Source: Phycomyces blakesleeanus NRRL 1555(-)
Taxonomy: Eukaryota > Mucoromycota > Mucoromycetes > Mucorales > Phycomycetaceae
Direction of reading: 5' to 3'
Assembly: GCF_001638985.1 (NCBI RefSeq)
Contig: NW_017265137.1
Coordinates: 1,453,054 to 1,517,053, forward strand
Length of the DNA: 64,000 nt
This document shows positions 11,120-22,274 of this stretch, piece by piece. The notes below the pieces were generated by a model. The model saw nothing but the letters and a program-made list of their open reading frames with translations, did no database searches and was not told where the DNA came from. Each line of letters begins with the position of its first letter. Position 1 is the first letter of the stretch. The position numbers and the translations under genes are program-made.

Positions 11120-13681
11120 ATGGCTGATGCGTCCAATGAGTTGTCTAACCACAACAATCTGGGAGCTGCTTGCTTTCGATGCAGAGGATTCAGGCAACTA
11201 TTACGCATGTAGATTGACACCAAGCACCATCTCACACAAAACTCCGCTGTTTCCTATAGACATGCATGCGATCGTCAAAAGCCAGTATGCTCCCGTTGTC
11301 AGCGCCGAGGTATCAACTGTACTTATCCAGAAGCTGCACCCACACTCAAGAAACTCCAAAAAGCAACTGAAACGCTTGGCGACCGTATAAGGAAGTTTGG
11401 CGACCGACTCAAATCAGCAGAAACTATGCCGAAAGAACTAAAGGGCATATCACTCCAGTGCTTAGCCCAACGCTCAGCCACGCCTGGAAGTGAGGTGGAA
11501 ACACCATCTATTATGTCAGAACATTCTGATAATCGTTCTTCAATTTCTGTTGCATCAGATACTACCTCAGAGCGGGACGAAGATATGAGACCACGCCCGC
11601 CAAGCGTAGCCTCCACAAGTAGCTTTTCCATTTATCCGTGCGGAAAGTGCTACAAAGACCTTCAGCAATGTGATCTGACAATGCCTCGGTGTGGGCGCTG
11701 CACTGACAATGGGACCGAATGTACCTACATGAAAACTGAGCCCAAAGCAAATCACGTATCACAAGTGCTCACTACCATGAACAAAGTTATGGACCAATGG
11801 CAAGAGTCAATTGACAAAATTGCGAAAGACTTTGCCCAAAAGACTCGCGATTTTTCAGCTCGAGCTAATAACTCACTAAAGATAAAGCCCTTGCCACCTT
11901 TTGCTTGGAAGATTACTTCTACTGGCAAGGGACTCTCTGTAGAAAGCACAGTTAATTCATATGGTGATCTATCCAAACTTGTAGATCAATTCAAAAGATC
12001 CATGCATATCACACCTCGAGAACCAATTCCCCAGCCAGCATCTTCACCGCCAATGTCAGATGAACGTCAACGGCTGGCAAGGGAGGCAGAGCTGGATGAC
12101 ACTAGTTCGATACATACTTCATCTGGATTCTCTTTTGCCGTGTGGAATACATGGTCTCATCCCACCTATGCACTCCCACAAGATTATCCAATAGATATTT
12201 CAACTGAGCTTACAGACGATCTTATTGAATTATACTGTCGTACTCCTTGCTGTTCATCAATACGTCTTCCGATTATAGATGTTGTCGATTTTATGAAACG
12301 CTACCGAGATCCAGACCCAGAAAAGAGACCTTCTACTGTGCTCGTGTATGCAATTTGCTCCATGGCAGCACGCAATGCATTCCAACTTCATGTGTGGAGT
12401 AAGAGACCTTCCCACGAGTCTCCACAATATAACATGGGAAAAGTCCTTTCAATTGCGTATTCTCTCAAAGGACGAGAACTTCTTTCAGAGTGCTTTGATG
12501 AGCCTTCAATAGACAATTGTCAGGCAGCATTCTTACTTTCTTACTCTAATCACCAAAATGGATACCCTGGAGTCATCTATATCTATGAGTGGATTGCGTT
12601 CACCATGGCGCAAGAGCTTGGCCTGTATGATCATGGACGAGAACTCTCAAGACAAGAAAGCATATTGGTGTGGTGTCTGTATTACTTTAATACCTGGTAT
12701 CGTGTCCTCCAAGGAAATTCAAGCACAACCTCTGTTGAGTCTAGTCAGTTTTATCCACACTGTCCACTCCCACCACCACTGCCCAAGCCGAGTGAAGACG
12801 ATATGAATCCAGGGTCAGAAAAAGAGATATTCCAAGGAACAGTGGACTATTATATATGGAGTGTGTGGTACTATCTCATAAAACTCCAGGTTCTTCGGCA
12901 CGATGTGATGACCCGTCTCTTGGCAGCACAGACGACGGGAAAGGCTGATGTAAACTTACCTCTTGATTTGCTGGCAATGCAAGATCGACTTGAACAGTTT
13001 CACGATGATCTTCCACCCGAATGGCAGGATCCAAATCTTCACTTCGTTGCTAACGAGAGTATATCGCGTGCATCAGAGTCTCAGGAAGCACATGATGATC
13101 ACAAGCATTACCATCTAGACATAAAAGAGTTCGCAAAGTTCTGTATCCTTAATGTCAATGTTCACTATAATATCAACAAAATATTGCTCTACCAGCCATT
13201 TTTCCCGTCAGATCATATGCCGACCAGTGAATTTTCACTTTATTGCCTCGAGACTTCCATTGATTCGGCCTATTTTATTACCCACTCGGTCGAAATTATG
13301 GTGAAGTATAGAGATGACTGCAATATACCTCTTGCGGGCCTCTTGTTTTCCAATATTGTATACAACAAACTTTTGAAATATAAGGACGACAAATATCGAG
13401 ATTTTGCAGTCCGGTGCATGCAGCGTTCTCTAGATATTTCCAAAATTTCAACAGGGTATGCTTATGATTTTGAAATGGCCAAGAATCTTGTACATGTTAT
13501 GGACCAAGAAGTTCGCTCTGTCTGTGGTCCATTGGCCAGTCGAAGTGGTAGCATCGATTCTTTTGATTCTTCTGTTCCAAGTTCTACTCTCACATCTCTT
13601 CCCTCACCTCCTCACCATCCTCCGATCGATCATCAGCTTCCTCAAAACCTTTCGCCTTCCCCCTTTCACTCTACCTATTAA
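11120..13681 (+). CDS. Transcription factor with two Zn2Cys6 clusters, about 831 aa
   Basis: Exons are 11120-11193 and 11260-13681. The 66-nt intron starts with GCAACT and ends in ATAG. Using GC gives cluster 1 the exact spacing CX2CX6CX6CX2CX6C (residues about 18-44: 'CFRCRGFR' joined to 'HACDRQKPVC'). A GT donor 15 bases later keeps the frame but stretches one gap to 11 residues. A second complete cluster with the same spacing, 'CGKCYKDLQQCDLTMPRC' onward, follows near residue 155. A basic and Gln/Lys-rich linker comes between. From about residue 310 the protein resembles the fungal-specific transcription factor domain ('CRTPCCSSIRLPIID', 'YAICSMAARN'), and the C-terminus is Ser/Pro-rich. 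Such proteins are nuclear regulators that bind CGG half-sites. The target genes are unknown. One zinc cluster is the norm, so a tandem pair is unusual. Confidence 0.88.
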
Positions 13682-14210
13682 TAACGCATTTGCATTTGTT
13701 TTAATTACCTCGCATACCAGCACCTATATTTTTCCTTCTTTACTTTTTAGCTTATTGTAAACCATTTTAATAAACTCCTTTCTACATTTTCTTTGTTGTA
13801 TGCTTTCACAAATCTATATTTGTATAAATAATGTAATACAACAGCTAGAATAGGTGTATTGTGCCACCAGACTTATGCAGTGTTCAGGAAACGCATCTTA
13901 TCTGTAAAAAAAATGGGGACACTGCGAGGTGGACAGGAGAGGTATTAATTTGATTTTTGCAAGTTAACGTGTAAAGAGCTGTTATGTAAAGATAAAGTCT
14001 CCAAGTAACATTTGGAAATACTTATATATCTAATGTTTTATTATTATGGTTTATTCTGGACTAGAAATCAAGATATCTGATGGTAATTTATCTTATGAGA
14101 GTATAAAGCAAAGTTGACCTAGAGAAGTCTCTAAAAAGAATACTAAAAATTAACGTCATCAATTATATAAAAGAAAAAACTTTATTTTTCATATTTCTCT
14201 TCCTTCTTTA

Positions 14211-14246
<36 letters not shown>

Positions 14247-14274
14247 CTACTCCATTACTACTACCCAACAAAAT
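13682..14274. other. Intergenic region between zinc-cluster factor and F-box gene
   Basis: It holds the 3' UTR of the upstream gene and the promoter of the downstream gene. A (CATA)n run at about 14211-14245 stands just before the F-box gene ATG. Nothing else is seen. Confidence 0.7.
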
Positions 14275-15657
14275 ATGTCAAATTCAACAAAAACAATTAG
14301 TCTTGTTGACCTTCCATTTGAACTAGTTCTCAAAATAAGTAGCTATCTACGTTTTGCCGACGTTTGGTACCTTGGAACATGCTCAAAATTATACCGTCAA
14401 TTGGCTTACCAAATACTGTTTCATGACTACAATATCAATCTAATCAAACCCTTCCTCATCAACCCTCTCGATAACCTTATTCATGCTGCCGTCGCTTTTC
14501 TCAGCCGCCATTGCTACAGCTCTACAACAAACAATATTAACCAAAGCATTCTGAATTCAGTTTCAAACCGACTAGCCAAGGAGATCTACTATCGCACACC
14601 AGAATCTCCGGATTTCGGATCTTCACTTGAATTCCTGCTTGACAAATCATTCATTACACTTTTCAGCCATATATTCTGTGATCAGCCCTTGGAGAATCTC
14701 CAGAAGACTGGCTATCTTGTCCCTGCGCTCAAAAAACGTTATTTGAATTTAGAAGATAAAGCAGCCAACGAACCAGCTCCAACAGCTGATGATCCAGGAC
14801 AAATAAACGACGAATCAATCCAAACAGCTAATGAACCCATCCCGACGGTCGATGAGCCAGCTCAAGTAATTAATGAACCAATCCAAACAGTCAATGAGCC
14901 AGCTCAAATAGTTAATGAACCGGCCCAAACAGTCAATGAGCCAATTCAAGCACTCGATGAGCAACTTCAAATTCTTGAACAACAAGTTCGAATGCTCAAT
15001 GAACCACTTCAAATAAACTTTCAACCAATCCAAATAGTCGTTGAACAAATTAAAATAAAAAGAGAATCACGATTTACCACTCGATCGAATGTATTGATTG
15101 CCGACTTGATTACTAAACTTTGCTACAAACTGACACTTCTATTTTCCCATCCGATTAGAAGTATTTGGCATAATGTGTTACTTTCGCACCTCGAACGTAA
15201 CTTTGAACTCGTGTCTAAAAAATACAGACAGGCCCACAAAGAGCGAAGAGAATACACCAAAAGCGATATATCCAGTCCAAACTATCACATCTTACTTTTT
15301 TTCATGTTTACCTGCGCCCTCTTTGAAAACAATCTTATTGCACCAGCTGATGTTGACAGCTTACTTTACTACAAATTGAGGACACTTTTTATCACAAAGC
15401 CCACGGACCTTTCCTTTGGAGGCCCTGCTGTGTTCCATGTTGACCCTCAGGCTGGAGCTGGTATATACGATCCCAAGAATCTGCATTTTATTTTCAATCT
15501 CTGGCTTTTCGAGACTCAATATCGAATGAGTATTTTGCTTGATCTATCCCATGCTGCACGCCATTACTATATCAGACTTGGGGACAATAATCTCATCGGG
15601 TTTCCCTTGTTGTTTTCAATGTTCAAGGAAACTGCTGATTCATTCAAAGTAAATTAG
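14275..15657 (+). CDS. F-box-like protein with octapeptide repeats, 460 aa
   Basis: Single exon from a clear ATG. Residues 9-50 contain an F-box-like module ('LVDLPFELVLKISSYLRF', then 'WYLGTCSKLYRQLAY'), the Skp1-binding element of SCF ubiquitin ligases. Residues about 165-250 are a repeat with an eight-residue period of the form NEPxQ(T/I)V, about ten degenerate units, encoded by 14770-15050. The rest (about 270-460) is helical and of unknown fold, with no leucine-rich or WD repeats. In this family the region after the F-box selects the substrate. The repeat also opens a 77-codon antisense frame, which is a by-product. An F-box role is likely; the substrate is unknown. Confidence 0.78.
   Translation: MSNSTKTISLVDLPFELVLKISSYLRFADVWYLGTCSKLYRQLAYQILFHDYNINLIKPFLINPLDNLIHAAVAFLSRHCYSSTTNNINQSILNSVSNRLAKEIYYRTPESPDFGSSLEFLLDKSFITLFSHIFCDQPLENLQKTGYLVPALKKRYLNLEDKAANEPAPTADDPGQINDESIQTANEPIPTVDEPAQVINEPIQTVNEPAQIVNEPAQTVNEPIQALDEQLQILEQQVRMLNEPLQINFQPIQIVVEQIKIKRESRFTTRSNVLIADLITKLCYKLTLLFSHPIRSIWHNVLLSHLERNFELVSKKYRQAHKERREYTKSDISSPNYHILLFFMFTCALFENNLIAPADVDSLLYYKLRTLFITKPTDLSFGGPAVFHVDPQAGAGIYDPKNLHFIFNLWLFETQYRMSILLDLSHAARHYYIRLGDNNLIGFPLLFSMFKETADSFKVN
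14770..15050 (+). repeat. 24-bp in-frame coding repeat in the F-box gene
   Basis: About ten degenerate units of 24 nt encode NEPxQ(T/I)V-like octapeptides. Outer units are more diverged (for example DEQLQIL, FQPIQIV) than central ones, the usual pattern of expansion from the middle by unequal exchange or slippage. Confidence 0.8.
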
Positions 15658-15998
15658 CTATATTTTTTTCTTAATAAGAATAAGAATAAAAAAACGATTA
15701 CTTATATATATATATATATATATTATTCTTATATTTCAATATTTGAGATGATTTTCATATTTTTCTCAAGGAAATACAAACAACATCAAGATAAAGTACG
15801 CCACTTTTCTACGAATTGGCGAACATAAATATTGTGCATCAAAGAAGGCGTGGATTCAAAAGAATTTACTAAATAGATGAGAGCTGCCTCTGATTGTTTT
15901 GCGACTGGTTGAATTGACATTTTGCTTCCAAAGTACAGCATGGTGCACGCCGCTGACAATGTTTCTATAGTCTTATAGAATATAATATGCCCTTAGTT
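15658..15998. other. Convergent intergenic spacer
   Basis: A 341-bp spacer between two convergent genes. A (TA)n run lies at about 15702-15722. No other feature is seen. Confidence 0.75.
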
Positions 15999-17450
15999 TC
16001 ATTTCTCTCTGCAATGTAAGCTGAAAATAACAGTATCGCTCAATACCTCTGGAAACCGGCACAGGTAGTTGGCGTCAAAGTACTTTTTTGTGACTCCCAC
16101 CAGACCAAAAGCAGCTTGCATACTAGCTTCAAGTGCCCTTTCAATCTTATGTTCTCTTTCTTGCCTTTTTTCGTTAAAGTAATCATCCCAAGTACTGTGA
16201 CACCAACTCTCGTCAGACCCAAAAGCTTCCATCATTTCGGTTTCATGAATATGTAAGCGACCGATGAAGTATAATTCTTCTAGATGCGTGAGATTAGTAA
16301 TCGACGAGTATCCTGACATCAAGTTGAGTTCCCCTAGAGCTAGTAGGCCATTTGTTCGCCACTCCTCCAATCGGTTTAAACTGACTGCAACAGAAGACTG
16401 CTGGAAAGACTCGGCCAATAAACTCAGGCCTGCCTTTTCTATAGCTAGTACTGAGTATGGAATATCTTGGTAATTTGGGAAACAATACGATAATGATTGG
16501 GTTGGATGGTCAACTGGTAATAAAGGTGATGTGTGAGATCGGGTAGCCTGAGCTAGATCATGCTTTGCTACCCATGCCCAGAGTCTATTAATCTTGTCGG
16601 ATTGTCTGCCGCGTTTCGGAAGCATCGTCAGCTGTCGAATGGCAAGACACAAAAGATTGCTGGCCTCACCAACAGAGTCAGGGTCACCGACCCGAACAAG
16701 ATAAAGGTGCATGAGTACCAGTGTTTCGATTGTTTCTGGAGTGACAAGGTCAAACTCCAAGAGATCACGGCTCATATCATAACAATCTTTTCCCATCTGA
16801 AAAAGTAGTGGACGGTAAGCTTCAATTATAGCCTCAGGATGACAATACAATGAGTGGATGGCACTGTGAGCGTACATTGCGCAGGTCAGTGCCGGATGAG
16901 AAAAACTACCTTTTTTTTCACAGATATATTCGAGTGTCAGAAAGAATACCATGTTAAGCTGACACGTATACGTGTCTATACTTATCTTACCTGTACGATG
17001 CGCTTCAATAAAAGCATCTTTGTCTGTCCGAGGATAAGATGTACAATTGAGGTGTAACCGAACAAGTGGCTCATAGATTGTGCTTGGGTAATTATCCAAA
17101 GTCATTGGATATTTTGCCAGTTTTTCATACATTGGTGTCTCCAAGCCTGAACATTGTGGTAGACTACTCAAACTTGAGCTGCTATTTCTTGTCAATGTAA
17201 TATCTGGTTTGTGAGGTACATTATCAAAGAAAGGGGACAAATGACTATTTTCTAGGTCGATTGCTATAGGACTTGGGAGTTGATTACGAAGGGCGGTAAG
17301 TGTATCATAGAGTTCTCCGAGGGTCCGAATATTTGTTTCGAGTTCCATAGCTGAACATCTACGTCCAGTTATAAGCCATCCTACGGGTAGCTGAGGCTGT
17401 GAGCCATCGCTTGTAGATTGAATATCTGGACAAGAATGATAAGAGGGCAT
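15999..17450 (-). CDS. Fungal transcription-factor-like protein without a zinc cluster, 483 aa
   Basis: An open frame runs from the first ATG at 17448-17450; the frame stays open to 17507 but without another ATG. The middle (about 150-330) resembles the fungal-specific transcription factor domain: 'YEPLVRLHLNCTSYPRTDKD', 'FIEAHRTGK', 'HPALTCAMYAHSAIHSLYCH', then repeated helices ending in 'INRLWAWVAKHD'. No Cys-rich DNA-binding domain is present, and none is visible in the 300 bp upstream. Either a first exon with the zinc cluster lies further upstream, or the protein is a regulator that has lost DNA binding. It is convergent with the F-box gene. Confidence 0.65.
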   Translation of the reverse strand: MPSYHSCPDIQSTSDGSQPQLPVGWLITGRRCSAMELETNIRTLGELYDTLTALRNQLPSPIAIDLENSHLSPFFDNVPHKPDITLTRNSSSSLSSLPQCSGLETPMYEKLAKYPMTLDNYPSTIYEPLVRLHLNCTSYPRTDKDAFIEAHRTGKISIDTYTCQLNMVFFLTLEYICEKKGSFSHPALTCAMYAHSAIHSLYCHPEAIIEAYRPLLFQMGKDCYDMSRDLLEFDLVTPETIETLVLMHLYLVRVGDPDSVGEASNLLCLAIRQLTMLPKRGRQSDKINRLWAWVAKHDLAQATRSHTSPLLPVDHPTQSLSYCFPNYQDIPYSVLAIEKAGLSLLAESFQQSSVAVSLNRLEEWRTNGLLALGELNLMSGYSSITNLTHLEELYFIGRLHIHETEMMEAFGSDESWCHSTWDDYFNEKRQEREHKIERALEASMQAAFGLVGVTKKYFDANYLCRFPEVLSDTVIFSLHCREK

Positions 17451-17507
17451 TACGAGTGCATGATAGTGTATGAGATCAAGATGATGAGAGTATTTCAATG
17501 CTCGCAA

Positions 17508-18349
17508 AGTAGCATATGCTTACGTACTGAGAATGCGTCACCCCTATGCACAGATAAAGGCAACAAAAAAAAAGAAATATCTCTGGGTTGCATCAAAGAA
17601 AACAAAACTGCAAGGCTAGTTTACTCCTGACCCTTTTTTTTGCATGATTAAATAAGCTTGGTCAAATAGATATTCTTGTCACAACAAAAAAGGGAATAAA
17701 ACTATAATTCCAGAATGTTTAATACATCTTGGAAAATAATATACTACTGATACTGCATATATATTTATCTGTGTATACTCTGAAACAATCATACAAACTG
17801 ATAGAGTTACATAGTAAACCCTCAAGCGTTGCAAGAAGCCAATATTTAATACTAATATTTATCTCTTAGTGTATACCATGTGGGCGTCAATAAACAACAC
17901 TGTATGTGTGTGTGTGTGTGTACTAAAGATCATCAAAAAAAGGCGTTTCAAAATTACTGGAAGAACTGTTTGTTTTGGTAAATATAAGCTTTATTTTATA
18001 TATAGATTGCCTAAATATACTTACTACATCTTATGTGTAGAAATACAACGATTTACGAACAGTTTATTCCGAAAATAACTGTAAGGTTGGATAGAATTAT
18101 TATGCTTCTTTTGTGTGTTTATCTGTATTTTCTACAAGATAAAGACATCCAGATTTACAAATACACAGCCTACGCTATTCAACATGTATTACAAATAAAT
18201 ACTAGTTTATTACTCAAATGATCCAATACTATATATTAGAAATATATTTACTAGGCCTTCAGATTTTTGATGCCCCTAAAGTAATAATATAAGCTGAAAT
18301 CTTTCCTACACCAATATGTACGACTATAACCTATAATTCGTATTTTGTT
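17508..18349. other. Intergenic region
   Basis: AT-rich DNA with a TG run near 17900-17920. No zinc-cluster exon for the gene at 16-17.5 kb and no other coding signal was found on either strand. Confidence 0.6.
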
Positions 18350-21300
18350 TTATACATCTTCATCCATTGGATAATAACCATCATCTATATCTTCATCACG
18401 ACTGTCTACTACTGCACTGAAAAGTTTGCTCTATTATATTGGTGATTAGAAAAGCGTGTTCTTTCTTTCTTGTTTTTTTTTTTTAAAAAAAAAGATCCAG
18501 CTTGACTACTTGCCTTCTTTTCCAGTATACCATCCATCAAGTTCTCTTCAATCGTGTCTTTAATTACTACAGTATAAATGTATGTTTGCTTTGTTTGTGT
18601 CATTCGATGTATTCGAGAAATAACTTGGTCTAAAATAATGGATGGATAGATATCAGCTTGTTTGCAAACTTTCACGCATTTATATTATTTTTATTACTTA
18701 CCCATAGTAGCTGAGTTATTAGGATCACATCAAGATATATAGCATGAATATTAGTATGTGTTGAATGTTCTTAACCTTTTCTTTAATATATTTATATATA
18801 CGCATACCTGGATTCCACCTATCATGATATCAAGTAATTATACAAATGAAACACATTAGCAAAAATAAACTACATTATTGCCCCCCCCCCCCCCCTCCCC
18901 CATTTTTTTTTTAGTAACTACATACCATCGGTCCATAATAACCATATGGTTTGCTCGCTGCAGATTTAATCCAAGCCCACCCGCTTTGAGGGATAGAACC
19001 ATAATTCGTACATCAGGGTGTGAATTGAATTGTCTTAGGCCATCCTCTCTGTCATGATTTGACATTTCACCATTATCTACATAAGAAATGTTATTAAATA
19101 ATGCAATGAATTTCGGGTTCCCACAAACAAGGTATCTACTTACATGTAACATGTTTCAAGTTACGCGATTTTAAAACTTGAACAATGATATCCAAAACGT
19201 TTACAAACTACTCTAATGAGTTTAATCGACAGATCAATATATTCATCAAAAATTGTTACCTGACTAACAACTACGATCTTGTCCGTCGCACTGGCTTTCA
19301 GTGTTTTGTTCAGAAAATCGAGCAACCAGACGGTTTTTGTAGAATTCTCGATAAAGGCCAGGTTCTGAAGAGATTCCACATCAGGCTTATTTTCTGGGAG
19401 CCCGAACTGATCGCTATATTATTTTACAGATAATGTCTTGCATAAGCCCATATTTAATTCAATTGATTACATAACTGAATTACTTACTAATAGCTTTCAA
19501 TAATATCAAAAACATATTCTGCTTCGTTGGTAGTCTCTTTCCCTTGTGCTTGATTGACATCTTGATCTTCCGTAGCGCACAAGGCAGCTGTAAACTGTTG
19601 AGGATCCTCAGAGCTTGCCATTGAAATCAAATCTTCGAATTTGTCTAGTAGGATTTGGAAATGTACACATACTACACGCAGTCCACAAAAAAAACGGTTT
19701 GCACAAAAACAGAATACCAATTGAATGATTATATATTAAGAATCTTACATTGTTTGAGGCGAAGATACAGTACAGCGGCATTTGCGCTTGCATTTTCTCT
19801 TTGTCCTAATGAGTTCATGCGAACGTATTCTCGGTATGCATTCTGCTCAAGATAATCATACAAAGCTCTTTCGGGTTTTGAGAATTCAAGTGTGATGCGG
19901 ATTTCATCTCGGGGTAAGATAGTTAGGGCCGCTTCAAGCATTGGCTTTGTTCGACGGATCATGTGCTTTTTGAGAAGACGAGCCATATACTCCACCTGTT
20001 TCTTTTCTTTGACTTCCATTGGTATTCCTAAGAACGAGAAGATTGGATGTAACTCTGAGATATTATTCTGTAGAAATAATGATGAGTCACAAAGTTCAAA
20101 AAGAAGGTGTAAAATAAGAAAATCACTTTACTTGGAGTGGGGTTCCAGTAAGACACCAGCGATATTTTGCGGACAGTTCTTGGGTAGCTAATGTTACTTG
20201 TGAAGATGCAGTTCGGATTTTGTGCGATTCGTCTACATATATATATATATATGACAAAACAAATAGTTTGTACAAATGCAATATTAACCTCCAATATATG
20301 TTCAAACATACCTAGTACGACACGGTGCCAATCAGAGTCGAGCAAGGGAGACGGTACTCCTTTCATTTTTTGTTTTGTGTATTCGGCACGCAAGCGATCA
20401 TAGGTTGCAATAACAATACGGAAACAATTTTCTAAAAGACAAGAATATATGTTTATCTGCACACCCAAGACCTGCCAAAACATGTTTACTTACGATCCAA
20501 TAGAGGCGCTGTCTCGTTTTGATAAAAGAAATATGGCAGACTTCCGTAAGTTGTCATTTTTCTTATTTCTGCTTTCCAATGGTCAGCAACCTATACATTA
20601 ATAAGGATCCCATATTTGGGTTTTGTTAGATATATGCGGATCGCTATTTTTATTTGATAAAATATAATATAATCTTACACCACGGGTAGGTACAACCACC
20701 AATGTACACGATCGAACAGCAAGCTTCGGCTGTTGTCGCATAACTAACGCCAGAATCTGAACTGTCTAGATGACACACACGCATATATGTATAATTCCTT
20801 CAGATCGTTGCTCATTGTGTCAATTTCCATAATCCTTTAGTTTCTTACTTTTCCTAATCCCATCTAAAATAGAAGAGAAATTATAGTATACATTTTTTTA
20901 AAAAAAAGCAAGAAGTTTAGTGAAATTTCTTTACAAATCATTGTATATATGCGTGTGTAAAGGATCCTCACGTCATCTGCAAGAATACCACCTCTCTGTG
21001 CTCTTTCCATTTGAACCATTGTCTGTACACCCTCTTCTTGGTGTGGTAAGAGGGATACTTCATTCCGAAAACTGGCGTGAACTGATTTAATTTATTGGTT
21101 TTTTTTTTTTTTTTTAATAAATTGTACATGTCAAATTATTTGTACTAACGAGTTATAACTATAGTTGTTTCTATTGATTTTTTTTTTTACCTGCATTCAT
21201 GCTAATGTTTGGGATCAGATCACTGTCTTCATAAGTAGAAACCAGAATTTGGTCTCTGTCTACACAAGTAGTTTGAAGTATAACAATTATTCATAAATTT

Positions 21301-22063
21301 ATATATATATATATATATATATAACAAGATCTAATCGTTAGTGATCTTTACCACGTAACCAGATAGATTCTTCAGCCGCATAGTAACTTCCACCGAAATC
21401 AACATAGAAATAGTAGACAATTCCTTTTGACCATTCCTTTGGGTACTGCTCACACAGACGAATCAAGATCGATTGTAATGTATCATCGCGATGAGCATGG
21501 AAAAGGTGGTGTTCGCTGTTGACCTCACTTCTGACACCTAGTCTATAATAATCCGTGTTTCCTTCTCTGCATTTTCGGCAAGAGACAAACTGTGTGGAAT
21601 TCAATGTCATTCTTTTAAAGTAGAATGAGGAATGATCAAGAAGACAGTGAGATCTTGCAAATTTATATAAATGTAAATGCGTGTATAAGGAAAAGAGGGG
21701 GAGAAAAATAGGTACCAAAACGAGTAACTTGCTCTTGAAATTTTATATTGCGGAATCTAAACGTCGGTGTGCCTGAAGCCAAAATAAATTCTCTTTTGAC
21801 ATGCGTAAATTAATCACCACATGTATGGTCCATAAAGTTTCTTTGAACATATTAAATAAGAAACGCTTACTTGTATATCAATGAGCCAGAGGGTTTATAG
21901 CCTTGAGTTAAATGGAGAAGAGAAGAAGAATAATAATAAGAAGAAGAAAAGAATTAATATGATATGATCTGATAATATGTTATATTACAAATGTAATCCA
22001 CGGGGATGTTATTGTGTCTAGGTTTTGACAAATTTTCGTGATGGCATTTGAGTGATAATCCAT
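18350..22063 (-). CDS. SNF2-family DNA-dependent ATPase, about 20 exons
   Basis: Supported exons, in gene order: 21901-21871, 21792-21729, 21589-21352, 21259-21191, 21081-20972, 20863-20849, 20765-20679, 20590-20494, 20431-20312, 20232-20132, 20067-19749, 19671-19488, 19413 to about 19210, 19176-19144, 19076-18926, 18818-18808, 18710-18702, 18629-18510, 18411-18350. A first exon at 22063-22030 is tentative, and the junction near 19177-19260 is unresolved. Motifs in order: 'GGILADD' joined to 'MGLGK' (Walker A), 'DESHKIRT' (DEAH-like), 'RWCLTGTPLQNNISELHP', 'VVVSQVTIFDEYIDL', 'LKAGGLGLNLQRANHMVIMD', 'RWWNP' and 'QVISRIHRMTQTKQ'. No RING finger sits between the two helicase halves, so it is closer to the Lodestar/TTF2 or Rad16-like type than to Rad5 itself. 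Such ATPases translocate on DNA in repair, transcription termination or remodelling. The exact subfamily is uncertain. Confidence 0.85.
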
Positions 22064-22274
22064 TCCAAATGACTGTGGAATGAATATTAATTGTATAATA
22101 TGATTTATGGTTATTGAATTATTTTTATTCAAAATGTATGGTGATGTGTGTAAATGTATATATAGTATGATATAGATTTAATAAATAAAATGATATAATA
22201 AAGTATTAGATTATAGATGGTAAAAGAAAAAGGATTTCGGATATACAAAAGCGTTTCAGTTAAGCTCTTGGACT

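Noticed and set aside
11194..11259. GT donor (11209) for the first intron of the zinc-cluster factor
   Set aside because: It keeps the frame but makes an 11-residue gap between Cys 2 and Cys 3. The GC donor gives the canonical six, so it was preferred, though the GT form may be used as an alternative.
14815..15048. 77-codon antisense frame in the F-box gene
   Set aside because: It is explained by the 24-bp repeat, which leaves the antisense frame open.
18877..18902. Poly-C run next to the SNF2 exons as a structural element
   Set aside because: It is a simple homopolymer inside an intron. G-quadruplex formation on the other strand is possible but unsupported.
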